From Ptychodera flava (taxonomy: Eukaryota > Hemichordata > Enteropneusta > Ptychoderidae), in the NCBI RefSeq assembly GCF_041260155.1, contig NC_091944.1, positions 28,152,332-28,216,331 of the forward strand: a stretch of DNA of 64,000 nucleotides. The letters are read 5' to 3'. Every line of letters starts with the position of its first letter. Position 1 is the first letter of the stretch. The notes under the pieces were generated by a model. The model did not search any database, had not been told where the DNA came from, and was given only the letters and a program-made list of their open reading frames with translations. Positions 49,222 through 61,600 of this stretch are shown piece by piece. The translations under genes and the position numbers were made by a program.

Positions 49222-49735
49222 TTTCTGTGGTTGGTCTTAGGCTTCCGTCCCGATCAAGATACGTTCAGCATTATTCAGCAATTTGACGTTTTTAATGTTA
49301 GTACGGAACCGGAAGAAGAGTCAGTCTTGGGTTCGTGGAATACCTTCGCACTGAGTTATTTGAGTCACGCTGAAGTCTCGCTTGAAGCGAGACTTTCAAC
49401 GTGTTTTCTTCTTTCCGACCATACCTAAGTTTTCTCAGCGTTCTGATCTAAAACTTCCTTGTCTGTCTTATGTATACCAAAAGAGCTATGTAATTAGTCA
49501 ATTCAGTATATGAATATTGGATAGAAAGCTGCGATTTGTCTGACCATAGTAGTCTCTACTACCTCCATGGTCTGACATTGCCACGATTGCAGGACGACAA
49601 ATGAAGGACACCCCTATCGTAAATAGTTTGCCCCAATGTTGTCACCTGATCGCGTATTTGAACTTTTACTCTAAGGTCAACACCGAGTGTCTTGTCATCC
49701 TTCTGACTGAGTGCCTCGTCCAACCGATACGCAAC
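49222..49735. promoter_or_regulatory. Shared promoter region between STK3/4 and LACTB2
   Basis: The start codons of the two divergent genes are 514 bp apart, so 5' untranslated regions and both promoters must fit here, unless an unseen upstream exon exists. No TATA box is obvious. An inverted pair CAGCTGAAGTCTCG-like motif is not exact, but CTGAAGTCTCGCTTGAAGCG near 49371 forms a small hairpin. Confidence 0.5.
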
Positions 49736-52700
49736 ATGACCACCGTGATCCCGAAAGTCGAACAACTATCTTCGAGGGTTATCCGTGTGTTAGGATGCAA
49801 TCCAGGTCCAATGACCCTACAGGGTACAAACACCTACCTTGTGGGAACCGGAAAGAGGTGAGTACTGGACCCCGGTTTTCACTGAGGTCAAGAAACTTTT
49901 GAACTGATTCATCGTTTATCTTCCGTGGGAGCTCTATATTTACAACGGCAGTTATTCTCGTCATCAACTTAATGCAGCCCAATAAACTATATAGTTTAAT
50001 CCAGTGTCTCTTTATACGAGGAAAATGTCAATACAATTGTTTAAGTCAGCAGACAGCACTTCACATACGTTTCAAATTTCTGTTATGAGTTATACCAAGG
50101 GAATGAATGGCCAATTCCATGAACATTAAAGGGGTCAAATTGCACTTTACTTGTGTCGATCACAGCCTTGAACGATGTATATCGCGTGTTTTGTTGTACA
50201 AATTCAATGATACTACAGAAAAGTCTGAGATACTTTCATGTAGTACCAGGGTATGTACCGCAGCAATAGTGTCACCCCAGGGATATATGTGTAAACTGTC
50301 AAATTATACCTGTCAGTGTCAACAATCAATTGTTGTAAATAACTGTTGACACTTAAAATTTGATTGGCCTTTTGATTTTAAGTAACGGAAAATAATCATC
50401 TTATAGAAATTGTGTATGCATAATGCCCTCTCTCATGTTTATACATATGAAAAGTTTGCAACAACTGTATGCCATCTCTTTACACATAATTTTAGGCATA
50501 CAGTACATGTGCATATCATTTGAGAGCCATTGATTGAAGGAAAACAGTATCCAGCCTGAATAAGTTTTGATATCTGTTTTTCTCACAATCATGGAAATAT
50601 TTTGCAGGCGTGTATTGGTAGACACTGGAGAACCTAATGTACCAGAGTATTTGTCAATTTTGAAGACGACATTGAGTGATCATAACATTCAGATACAAGA
50701 AATCCTGTGCACTCACTGGCATCATGATCATGTGGGTGGTATTGCAGGGATATGTGAACAAGTCCAGAAAGGTGAGAGTTCAAAGTTCAGATAAAGTCAT
50801 TTACATCTTGAATCAGAAGAGAACTTTCTTAATTTATGCAAGAATCAGAAGATTATTGACATTTAAATGTTTGTATATCTTTTCCACCATGAAGACTTCA
50901 TTCCCAGAATTTCCAAATTGCCAAGGTTCCCTGAGATAAAAGAAGACATGATAGACTTCGATGCCAAGTACAACTATCTCAATGATGGTGATGTCATCAG
51001 GACAGATGGTGCAACATTAAAGTGAGTGCTCATTATCTCTTTGGTATGCAGATTTTGTTCTGGTCGTAACCTAGTAATGCTATATGCACTAATGCCCAGT
51101 GTTTTTTTAATATTGTCAGAATGTGCAAAGACAGCTCATTGATGTGGTAAAATAACATAATTTCAGATTTCAGTTTGCATTTACCAATAATTTTCATTTT
51201 TGTTTTTCAAAAGCAGTGCAGCTTTGCCATTCATTGCCATTCTGTTTGTTGAGTCTAATTATGGTTCATAAATGAATGCCTGGTTATGCTAGTATATTTT
51301 AAGTTGTCCCATGAGTGCATGCTGTACTGTGTCTATGCATCGGAATCAATCAGCATCTGTTTCTCAATCATTTGTTTTAAGACTGTAAAACAAAAGTTAT
51401 TTCGGGCATAAAATGTCGTTGAGGGCGTACTACATTATTGGGAGCGTAGAAAGTAAAGGGCTATTTATAACATCAGCTAGTGATGTTCATAGACAAGGTA
51501 GCAATATGGTATGGCAATTCTGATAATTGCATAAGTTCTGACAGGATGTTCAGCCATCTTCACAGGTAATTTTACTGATGAGGTGAAAATATATCCAGAA
51601 ATGTTTTCCAAATGAGATAAAAAACAGTACATGAAAAGGTGTGTGTTACATGTAGAAGTGATTTTAATCTGGAAGGATGAAAAATGTGGTCAAAATTCAT
51701 GTTTTTTTCTGTTAAACAGAGTTGTGTACACACCAGGGCACACAGATGATCACATGATATTGGTTCTAGAAGAAGAGGATAATATTTTCACTGGAGATTG
51801 TGTTCTTGGAGAAGGAACGGCAGTAAGTCTATGTAGATTGCTTTCAACAGTTGATTTGAAAGTTTTAATTGTGGCATTTTTCTTTAACCAGTTTTAAAAT
51901 AATGTTATTTGTCGGTAGTTTAATAGACTGTTATCAAATATGGTCATATAGAAATCAGTATTGTAATGCGCTGACGTTGTTTAAAATCCTGGCTGAATGT
52001 GCAGATTTCAGTATAATATGGTGCCCACTATGCATGATGGGATCCACTAATATTCCAGGGGTTACAAAAAGAGTTTGCAATCTGTAGATAAGTAATTTGA
52101 AAGATAGGCAAGACTGATGAACAATGGGCCCCTGCTAAGCTGTAAAACTATTTGGCATTACCTTAGGGGGTATGGTTGTATTTTAATATTCACCATTAAT
52201 GGCACGTCCCTTTTGCCTTAGACAAGCACGATTGTAATTTCAACCATAATGAGGATGTAGCCTCGTGTTTAGACATGATTCAAGTTGGTGAATTTTTACA
52301 AATAAAATCATTTGCAACAGTTTCTCTTGTGTCTCCTCTATTTCATACAAACCGATCTGAAAGTCAGCAGCCTAGGTCAGGTTTTCCTAGATATTGAACA
52401 TGTTACTTTTGAGTCTGCAGTAGTGAGTTAGTTTCTGCAAAATTCATCAGTGAAACTCCCCTGTATCGTGTTCACCCAACTCATCGTGTTCACCCCACTC
52501 ACGTTTAACATGAAAACAGAACACAAATCATAGCGTTCATCCCACTCACACGTTCACAATCATAGACTTGAACCAAGTTAACCAAGTTTTCTTCAGGTGT
52601 GCCAAGTTAATCATTGACTATTCATAGTGAAAGAGGTGTGTCAGTCATTCTTATTGATTGTTAATAGCATGAACTCAACAGTTTTGACAGCACACTTTTT

Positions 52701-53924
52701 GCATGTCTTCTGTAAAGTGAACTCTGTGATTGACTGAATTCTAGCTTAACTTTATCTCTACTTCAATAACCACAGGTGTTTGAAGACTTGTACACTTACA
52801 TGAAGTCCCTCCACAAAATCGTTGACCTTAAACCAGGCGTGTTATACCCAGGACATGGTCCTGTAGTTGACAATGCTGTTCCAAAGTTAAAGTACTACAT
52901 TGATCACAGAAACATGAGAGAAAAACAGATTGTTGAAACTTTGGAGAAAAATAGCGGCAGTTCATTGACTGCGATGGAATTGGTCAAATTTATTTACACG
53001 GTAAGAATATGACATGTGCCAGTAGTACTCCCTCTGGAGGCAATAACTAACGACCACTTTTAACTTTAGTGACTGCATAGAAGATATATTTGCAACAATT
53101 CATTATGGCTTTCTGTTTATTTTATGTAAACATCCTTGATTAAAGTGATGAAAAGCTTGACTTGTCAGTGTTTATTATACACAAATGAGTCTTTGGTGAT
53201 GTAAGATAAATATGACATGGTTGTGTTATGACTGGATCCCGGATACTTCTGCATCCTGACATGTCCCACTCAAATAGTTCCACACAATACAAGTATGCAA
53301 GAAGATGCTTCTATACATGATTCTGGCAAGATTTTAATCATAGGCTTAACCAAGGCCAATTGACAGAGTGACTTTGATGTAAGGGACTTTGTGGTGAATG
53401 CCTGGAGTTAACTTCATTTTATAAGCTCATACTTTGTGATATCAACGTCATGGCTCAATAACCTTTGACCTTAATTCCAGAACACACCTGAACACCTTCA
53501 TCTTGCTGCTGCCAACAATGTCATGCATCACCTTTCAAAACTGGAAAAAGAAGGCAAAGTTGGTAAGTAGACACATTGTATAAGAAGCTTATTCAAAAAA
53601 TAAAACTGTCAATCTGTTGCAGATAATTGCCGTACCAGTAATTATTATAGAACGTGTTTGACACCTGCATTGCAACCATATGAATTCTTTCCAGTTTGGT
53701 TTACACAAACACTTTGATCACGTAGCTTGTGGAGTGTAGTTTGCGTACAGTTTTGTAACATCCATACACAATGAGTCTACTGATCATGTTGTAGGTTTTC
53801 AGTGCCACAATGCCATGGCAACCATTGTTCAGGCCTTTGTAGTTTGACTGACTGATTTGATTTTGCAGTGAAAAAAGAAGAGGAGGAAGACACAAAATGG
53901 AAACTAACTGCCAGTAAACTGTGA
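49736..53924 (+). CDS. LACTB2: LACTB2 endoribonuclease (metallo-beta-lactamase fold), 7 exons, complete
   Basis: Exons: 49736-49857, 50608-50771, 50895-51021, 51720-51822, 52776-53000, 53481-53562 and 53869-53924, all with GT-AG borders. They give 292 residues against 288 in human. The start is [20 protein letters not shown]. Metal-binding motifs are HWHHDH (exon 2), GHTDDH and GDCVLGEGT (exon 4), and YPGHGP (exon 5). The third exon uses a short acceptor (CCATGAAG) rather than the closer-looking CCCAG, because only that choice keeps the frame and the expected [10 protein letters not shown] segment. A C-terminal winged-helix-like part (MELVKFIYT, then [14 protein letters not shown]) follows. 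Human LACTB2 is a mitochondrial single-strand RNA endonuclease; the same role is inferred here. A possible polyadenylation signal lies near 55117. Confidence 0.97.
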
Positions 53925-55673
53925 AGATGAACTCACCTGACTAATCATCCAGTGAATCACACAAGATAATCTGTGGTAGACATGGAGTACAATAGATCAT
54001 TTCATGGATGCATCTGGCTTGAAGCTTGTGTTCAAAATCAAGGACATAAACAACAACTCTTTATGACAAGTGATGGAATGATATCAGTCAGTATTTTCAT
54101 CAACAAAGTTCAATGTACAATTATGACGTATTGTAAACACAAAAATGAAGTACAGAAAAAATTCTTCTCAGGGTTTCATGGTTTCAGGATACAAAACCAT
54201 TGTGAATAGACAACTGCTTGTCTTATATTCATTAAATTGCAAACTTGATATGAATTCTCCCCCTACCATAGATCAAGCCATTATAGTGGTTTGCTTTGGC
54301 ATGAATCTTGTATAATATGCCAGTCAGTTAGTTACAAGCCTTTCTGTAAAATGTACATTTTAATTCTTTTATAATGCAGTGCAGAAAGCAACAGTAAATT
54401 TTGCAGCACATTAGCAGTATGTTTTGATTAAAAAAAACATTCCTATGTACAGAAATTTAGCAATAAAAAAAATTTTGTTCAGACCATTACGTGTTTCTCT
54501 TCAGACCTTCTAGTATTACGTGTGAAGTCCTTGACTCCATGACATGTGAGGTTGTGTTGGCAACTTTTACTTTACAAATTTGAAACGAAAATGATGACGT
54601 GTCTTTGATAAACTGAATGACGGAGACTTTTTGTATAGAGAAAATGCTGGTACCTGTTCTAACATACAATCATCTGATTTATCAAAATGTTATAGTTAAT
54701 GGAGTGCTTCTTGTATATCAGTATTCTCCAAGAATTTTGATATTATATATGCCGTTTTCATGCCAATTAATGAATTAGCAAGTTTTGTTGCTTGCGAAGC
54801 CTCTCATGTTCATCGTGAAATACTTGTCCCTTTACTTTAAGCTTCAGCATATACACTGTGAAGCAGTCCATATTTTGTAACATTAGTCGCTTCAAAAGTA
54901 ATGACCACATGACAAACAGTTGATTCTTACTTCATAATGCAATTTTATTGCATGTGTTCCTTGGAGGCCTGTTTAATTTCATTTGGATGTGTAATTGTAC
55001 ATTAAAAAAAACATCTAAAAATATACAAAGCTGTAGATAATTCTCTGAGAAGTTACTGGAAAAATATTTAGCTTTTTACGACAAGAATTCAGCAGAAAAG
55101 ATTAAAGAATATTCAATAAATAGCCATATTACAAATCAGCATCATCATGGAGGGTATGTTCCAGTATTTCCAATATCATCAGGCACCTTAGGATAAGCAG
55201 ATTATTGACATAACCTTGTTTACAATAATAAGTATTGACTCTGACATGAGGAACTTGGCTGACCACTCGGACATGGCAGTCATTGGTGTACTGTATTGTG
55301 AGAATCAAGCACTGAACAAAACATTCATGTCAGATATTTTGATGTTTTGTTCTCTGCTGTGTATGGATTAATATTACCTCCATCTGTCCCCTTGTCAGGT
55401 GAAGTGTAAACCGTAAAGCCCTGTTCGATTGAGCTTCATACTAGTACTTTTGGTAAAAGTCCACCAGGAAAATAGAGATTTCCTAGGCTATTTTAGTGGC
55501 AGTGTGAAGTGTACGCTCCCTGAAAGGAGAAAGAACCATCAATAGGTTGACTACCGGTATACACATTAAAAGTTCATTGATTATTTTTGCATATGAATTG
55601 GTAAATGATCATCTCTGTATAGTACAATTGGAATGTATATTGTTAAAGTATGTATGTGATTATATTGCCAACA
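53925..55673. other. Convergent intergenic region between LACTB2 and TUBE1
   Basis: The stretch holds the 3' untranslated regions of both genes. AATAAA-type signals occur on the plus strand near 54463 and 55117. No other gene or named repeat was seen. Confidence 0.5.
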
Positions 55674-58600
55674 TCATGTTGCAATTTGTAGTCTTTGGAC
55701 GTCTTCAACAATTCTGCCCATATTGGATTCCAATCCCTGGTATTCCTTCATCAGCGAAGTCAATGATTCCAGACTCTCCGCGAACTGACTCATCTCAAAA
55801 CCATCGACGTGTGTGTAGTGATGGACATGGGCCTGCAAGAAACCAGGAAAATGAGTTTGAATAAGTATTGAGCCAGTCATACTTCACATACCACTGCATC
55901 GGTAGAAGGAAGCTACATCTATTATGAACACATTTTGATAAACTTGTGATCATCGCCAGTTTCAAACTGTCTCTATAATAATCATACTGGTATATTGAAC
56001 ATCTCAGCTGTGCTAAACATAGGCTGGCAATGTGTAGCATCTCAGAAGATTACATCTGATTGGTAGATTGTCACTATTTACAGCAACATAAGGAGTGTGA
56101 ATGAGTCAATGGGAACAATGCATTTCAGCTAAAAGCTTCCGAGGTGCTGCACATTGGCCCAACATAGATAATCCCAAGAATATATTGGATCACGGCAAGA
56201 CATATTACAATTCAATATTATCATATCACCCTTGGTAGACGGAGTACTGCGGAGCTCCCCCAAAAGGCATCTGAACTGAAAAGGTGCAAGACCATGTAAA
56301 AGTACACCTTTAGTTGTAAAGTAAGATGTAATGTAAAAGTGCATCTTACATTTTAGAAAATAATGGCCTAAAATATTACAAACTATGGAAATTTTTCTGC
56401 ATGTTTCTGAAAATACAATCTCAAACCTGAATGCATTATTTTCACCCATGTATAACAGGTAATCAGATTGAATTTATGTGAACTGCCGAGTTTTTTTCAC
56501 CTACCTTTCTTTTGTAGAGTTTGACAAATCTGTCTTTGAGTTCAGAGAAGGTATGGCGTATGCAGGTGTTGTTGGACAGTGTAAGCAGTGAGTATGGCTG
56601 ACCAACTGGTGGCACTGAACAAAGACCGGTCTTCCAACCTTCCTGATTCCAATGAATGAACTGTAACGATGGCTTCAGTCTGCAAGACCGATGGATATAT
56701 CCGTTATGATTGTGATCTCAATGTACACTTGCCCAAAGTCTAGGCGTACAAATGGCTAAGTTCAAGAAATTCAGAAGTGAACGTTTCAGAAAAACCTGTA
56801 GTGTCTTCGTAGCATGCATGCACTTATCATGATAGCACTCACAGTAGTATGATTGAATAGTATTGTTTTGATTGTAGTAATGGTATGATAATTGCAAATG
56901 CCACAATCCCTCCCCAAGGACAATGGAAAGCTACTGGTACATAAGTATTTGCATGCCAGAGAAAGTTCGATGCTTGTGAGAAGTTACACAGTGAAAGAAA
57001 GTAAACTCTTCACAGCTGATGCTAGAACCAATTCAGTTTAAAAACTGCTGAGCAACTAACAGACTGGTCTTAAGCCAACATTATTTTTTTAAACGGAAAT
57101 GTTTCTCAGTCTACAAAAATAGAAACCTGTAGTTGTGCATAACAGAATAATTAATCTTGTATGGTTTCTCCTACGTATCATCGAGTTTTAAGTTTGTTTA
57201 CATTTTCCACATTTTATGTTTGATTATACCCGTATTTCGTGAGATGTACATAAACAAGGCCATTTGACCAGATATTTGGAGTGACTTATCAGTTGTAGAA
57301 TTTTCCTTACCTTTCTATATTTCTCCTGACATCTGAGATTTCAACATTGCCTCTTAGCATGAGAGCACATGCCAAGTACAGACTGTGTTTTGGATCAGCC
57401 TTTATCAGCTGGTGATCTTTGGAAAATGCATCGGAAAACATCTGGTCTAACCTGTCATAAGAACGAAATTTGTGGAAAATGCTTCATCAATACTTTCATC
57501 GCTTTTCCCTGCATATATGGTCTAGCAGTATCATTTGTCACAGTACAGCTGTAAAGGACTGACTTTGATAAAAATGTTATTATCATGATGGTATGAACTT
57601 GGCTAAGGTAAACTACAGATTTTAAAACAGTAGTATATCAGATCCAAACTATAACTGTTAAGAAGAAAGTTACCAGTTGAAGGCCACAATCCAAATTACA
57701 TGGTAACATGGTGTTGGTATGTTTTAGGCAAATTTGTATGGGAGCATGTTACTGCAAGGTAAATTTTAGCCACTAGCATCAAATCTTGTAGCATTTGTTC
57801 CTCAGGCTGGTGAGACATGCAAAGTGTGTATCTTTCTAATTCATGTACTGGATATTGGACTGATTATTCTCTAAATACTCTTGAACTATCGTATATTTAA
57901 CAATGAAATGAAAGATTTAGGAGGTCATCATTGGAATGCATTCAACTAAATGATTACCAGTTGGGTACACCTCAATTTTTCAAAACCGTATTCATGCCTG
58001 TGATCCTACAGCATACGGTAGGTTTCAGGAGCTTACCGTCTTGGTGGTATGTTGATGTCTGAGAGTGAATACAGTGGAGTCAGGCTGGACACAAGATAAT
58101 GGAGTTGAGGAAAAGGCACAAGATTCATTGTGATTTCATTCAGATCCACATTCAATGAACCTTCAAATCTTGCAGAACTGAAAAAAAGAACAAACAATCA
58201 GGTTCAAATTTTGATAAAATATACATTTTGCTGGTATGCTCTCGCATGGTAAAAAGGGTATCACTGTTTATTTCTAAATACCCTTTGCACTATGCGTGAG
58301 GACTTGAGTTGTTTTACTAAACCAAAGTTTTATATTTTTCAAGTCCGACCACTTTTTCTTCTCTGTCTACTAAGCCTCATAACTTCTACAAACTTCAATT
58401 GCACAGATATACTAGATTTGAATAAAAGACTTATCAGTATTCATCTTGTAGAACACTTTTGTTATGAATATACCCGATAAAACAATCATAAGATAAAGAA
58501 TAGCACTGGTTGTGGTGTCAGGAATAAATGTGGTGAGCATCTCAAAAATGACAGCATTTTCAATTCAAAACTGTGAAATTTCTTAGTTCACATAAAGAAT

Positions 58601-61600
58601 TTTGGTTGAGCACAAATGCAAATGAGACTGAAACAAAAAACAACTCTACAATAGTGTAGCAGTAGTTCATTGAAAGGCAGTACCAGTCAATGTGCATCAT
58701 TCTATAGGTGTATGGAATAGACCTTTCATTTCATAGAATTCTAAGAAATGGTGATATATATGCAATCTCACCAATGTCAACTCCTATGTTATGCATGCAA
58801 ATCACTGTTTTGTTGTCACAGTATTCCTACTTCGATCTCAAATTTTCCTGGAAAAATGTCCAACCACACCACTGAAGACAAAGTGGTGGTACTCCTTACG
58901 GATAAGTTACACTTTACTGATTTATAGGAAAAATCATTCTGATCCAGTTTTCAAATTTACCTTGTCATATTGAGTAAGAGGTTGGCCACTATGTTGTTCA
59001 TTTTATCAAATGGTTTCTCTTCGCTCTTCTTGACAATACCACCTGTACTGGCTGTCACTGCACTATCAGCTTTCACTCGGCTGTTTGACGTCATCTGTTT
59101 CTTCCCTGGTTTGTCCGGCGGTAAAGCCTGGCTGATTTTATTGCAAATGTCGACAAGTGCCTGTTTGAAAAAAATCAGAAAATCATGTTTGCACCTTTTT
59201 TAAAAGACTGTTCACTAGCTGGATGGCATATTACTGAATTTGGCTACTTTTACATCAAGTTGCATTGGGTCAAAGTCTGTCCATGAATAAAAACAAAAAT
59301 CAAAAAAATTTTTTTTAGCTTTTTACTGAAAAAAAACACTTGAAAACATTTTTTGATGCAACACGATTGAATTTTACATTGACAAAGGTGGGTGACTACT
59401 ACATCATGCCCATTGGAAACTAAGTTGAAGTGTAATTGTACCTGGTTTTCTATGGGTAGGACGCAGTCTGCATGCTGAGTTAGCTGATGCATTGCCAAGA
59501 CACTGTTGTATGGTGATGTTATGACGTCGTCTTCTGCTGACGGATAAACAGCAGTAACGAACCTGGAAAGGTCAGACGTGAGTAAATTTTTTTGCCTGGT
59601 TTAAGTGATGTATTCATTGCTTTGATAAAGTTTGTATGTGCAATGTGTCATAGTGAGTGTACAAGCGTGAGTGCTTCACAAACTCAACAGCGTGTGGAGG
59701 GGTCACGGTCAGAAAAATGTAACCACTAAGCCCAATTATTATACCACTCTTTTTGAGGGTGGGGATTTGGCCGAGCGGTTCTGTCTGTTGCTTCTCCTCA
59801 AGGTGACTGGATGCCATATGTTGTGAGTTTGAACGCAATTGACAATTACCCGTATTTACTTCAATAGAACACATCAGTGCTGAACGCGTTGTTCCAAAAG
59901 AGCGTGTCCACACAGTGTCGCAAGTTGTTTCCTTTCCCAAAAGAGGCCTGACAACATTACAAATTAAAAATCTTGCTTTTTGAAACATGGTTACCAAATT
60001 GCCAAAGTAACACCATGCAATGCTATTTGGTAATGAAAATGAAAACATTTTGAGAAACATACAACGACACAATAATCATACCTGTAGACATCTGGATACT
60101 CATCACTGAGTAGACTAAGAACTGAAGTGCCAACACCAGAACCAGTACCTGTTGGAAGCAGAGACTGTCAATGACATCAAAAACCACTAAAAACTACTCT
60201 TTCTTTTCATTTTGTATTCACAAACAGAAATCAGATGTACCAGTGCTGGTACTCCATTGCAACATGTGAGCTTTGTATAATGATCAAGAGCGCCCTCTAC
60301 ACAGACACGATACACAATTGATGCACAGGAATTGCCATAGAAGTCTCTGTTTATCTGAACTCACATGTAACAATATAAATATCAAATGACAGAATGTAAA
60401 GAACATATCAAGTTTACACAAAATGAGTTATTGGAGGGAACTCTAGTTTCAGTATCGCTTGTAAACCCCATTTTCAAAAAAATTGTGCCAACTCTTCATA
60501 AAAAATAGAATAAGCTATCATTTTAATATCATTTAGTGAACTTGAAAGTGTCAATGACCTGCAGACATTCTATGAAAAAAATTAAGTGTTACTAACAACA
60601 TAACCAATGGAATCATAGTATTTGCAATAATGAAATAAGAACTTGTTGACAGTTCAGCAAAGCTTTCCCTTACCTCCACCCATGGAATGTAAGACAAAAA
60701 AACATTGAAGACAATCACACTGTTCAGCAGCTCTTCTGATCGTCTCTGTGATTTGCTCCCTGTACTGCTGGCCATAGTTCATGTGACCCACAGCCCTGCC
60801 AATCAAACACAGAAATACAAACCGTGAATGGCAAAAAACCTTGGAAAATATTATTTTCATCACATAGGTAGGAGGATCTGTGTAACAAGCGACCTAGCGG
60901 CCGATATAGCTCCGCTGTGTTTATGTACAGAATAACTATTTTTGACACATGTTGATGAAGAAGGTGGAAATCTTTGATAACTCAATGCAGTGGCCAGAAA
61001 AATGTGGCTAAAATAAGCTGCAAAAATACAAAATTGAAGATTTCATCATACTTTGAATATATCACATCCGATCATCCCTAAGAACATGTCAACCAAAGCT
61101 ATCTGATGAGTAGTATTTTGAGAATAAAATATTCTGACCAAAAATGGCAACAATTGCCCCCCAAAAATAAGAATTGCAGATTTCATCAAAATTTCAAAAT
61201 ATCACACTTAGTTATACCAAATTTCAAAGCTGTTAGACCAGTACTTTTGAGAAACGCATTTTTGACCAAAATGGGAAAAATTGCCCCAAAAATTCAAAAT
61301 TGCAGATGTCATCATTATTTCAATAAATATCATTTAGTTCATCTATGGAAACCTGTATACCAAATTTCAAAGCTATCAGATAAGTAGTTTTGGAAATACA
61401 CATTTTTTGACCAAAAATGGCAAAAATTGCCCCAAAAATACAAAATTACAGATTTCATCAGAAATTCAATATATATTACTAAGCTTATCTGTAGAAACCT
61501 GTATACCAAATTTCAAAGCTATCAGACCAGTACTTTTTGAGAAACACATTTTTTGACCAAAAATGGCAAAAATTGCCCCAAAATTACAAAATTGCAGATT

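Noticed and set aside
50895..50939. Alternative LACTB2 exon 3 acceptor at CCCAG (about 50907)
   Set aside because: It leads to a stop after ten codons; the acceptor before 50895 keeps the frame and the expected protein.
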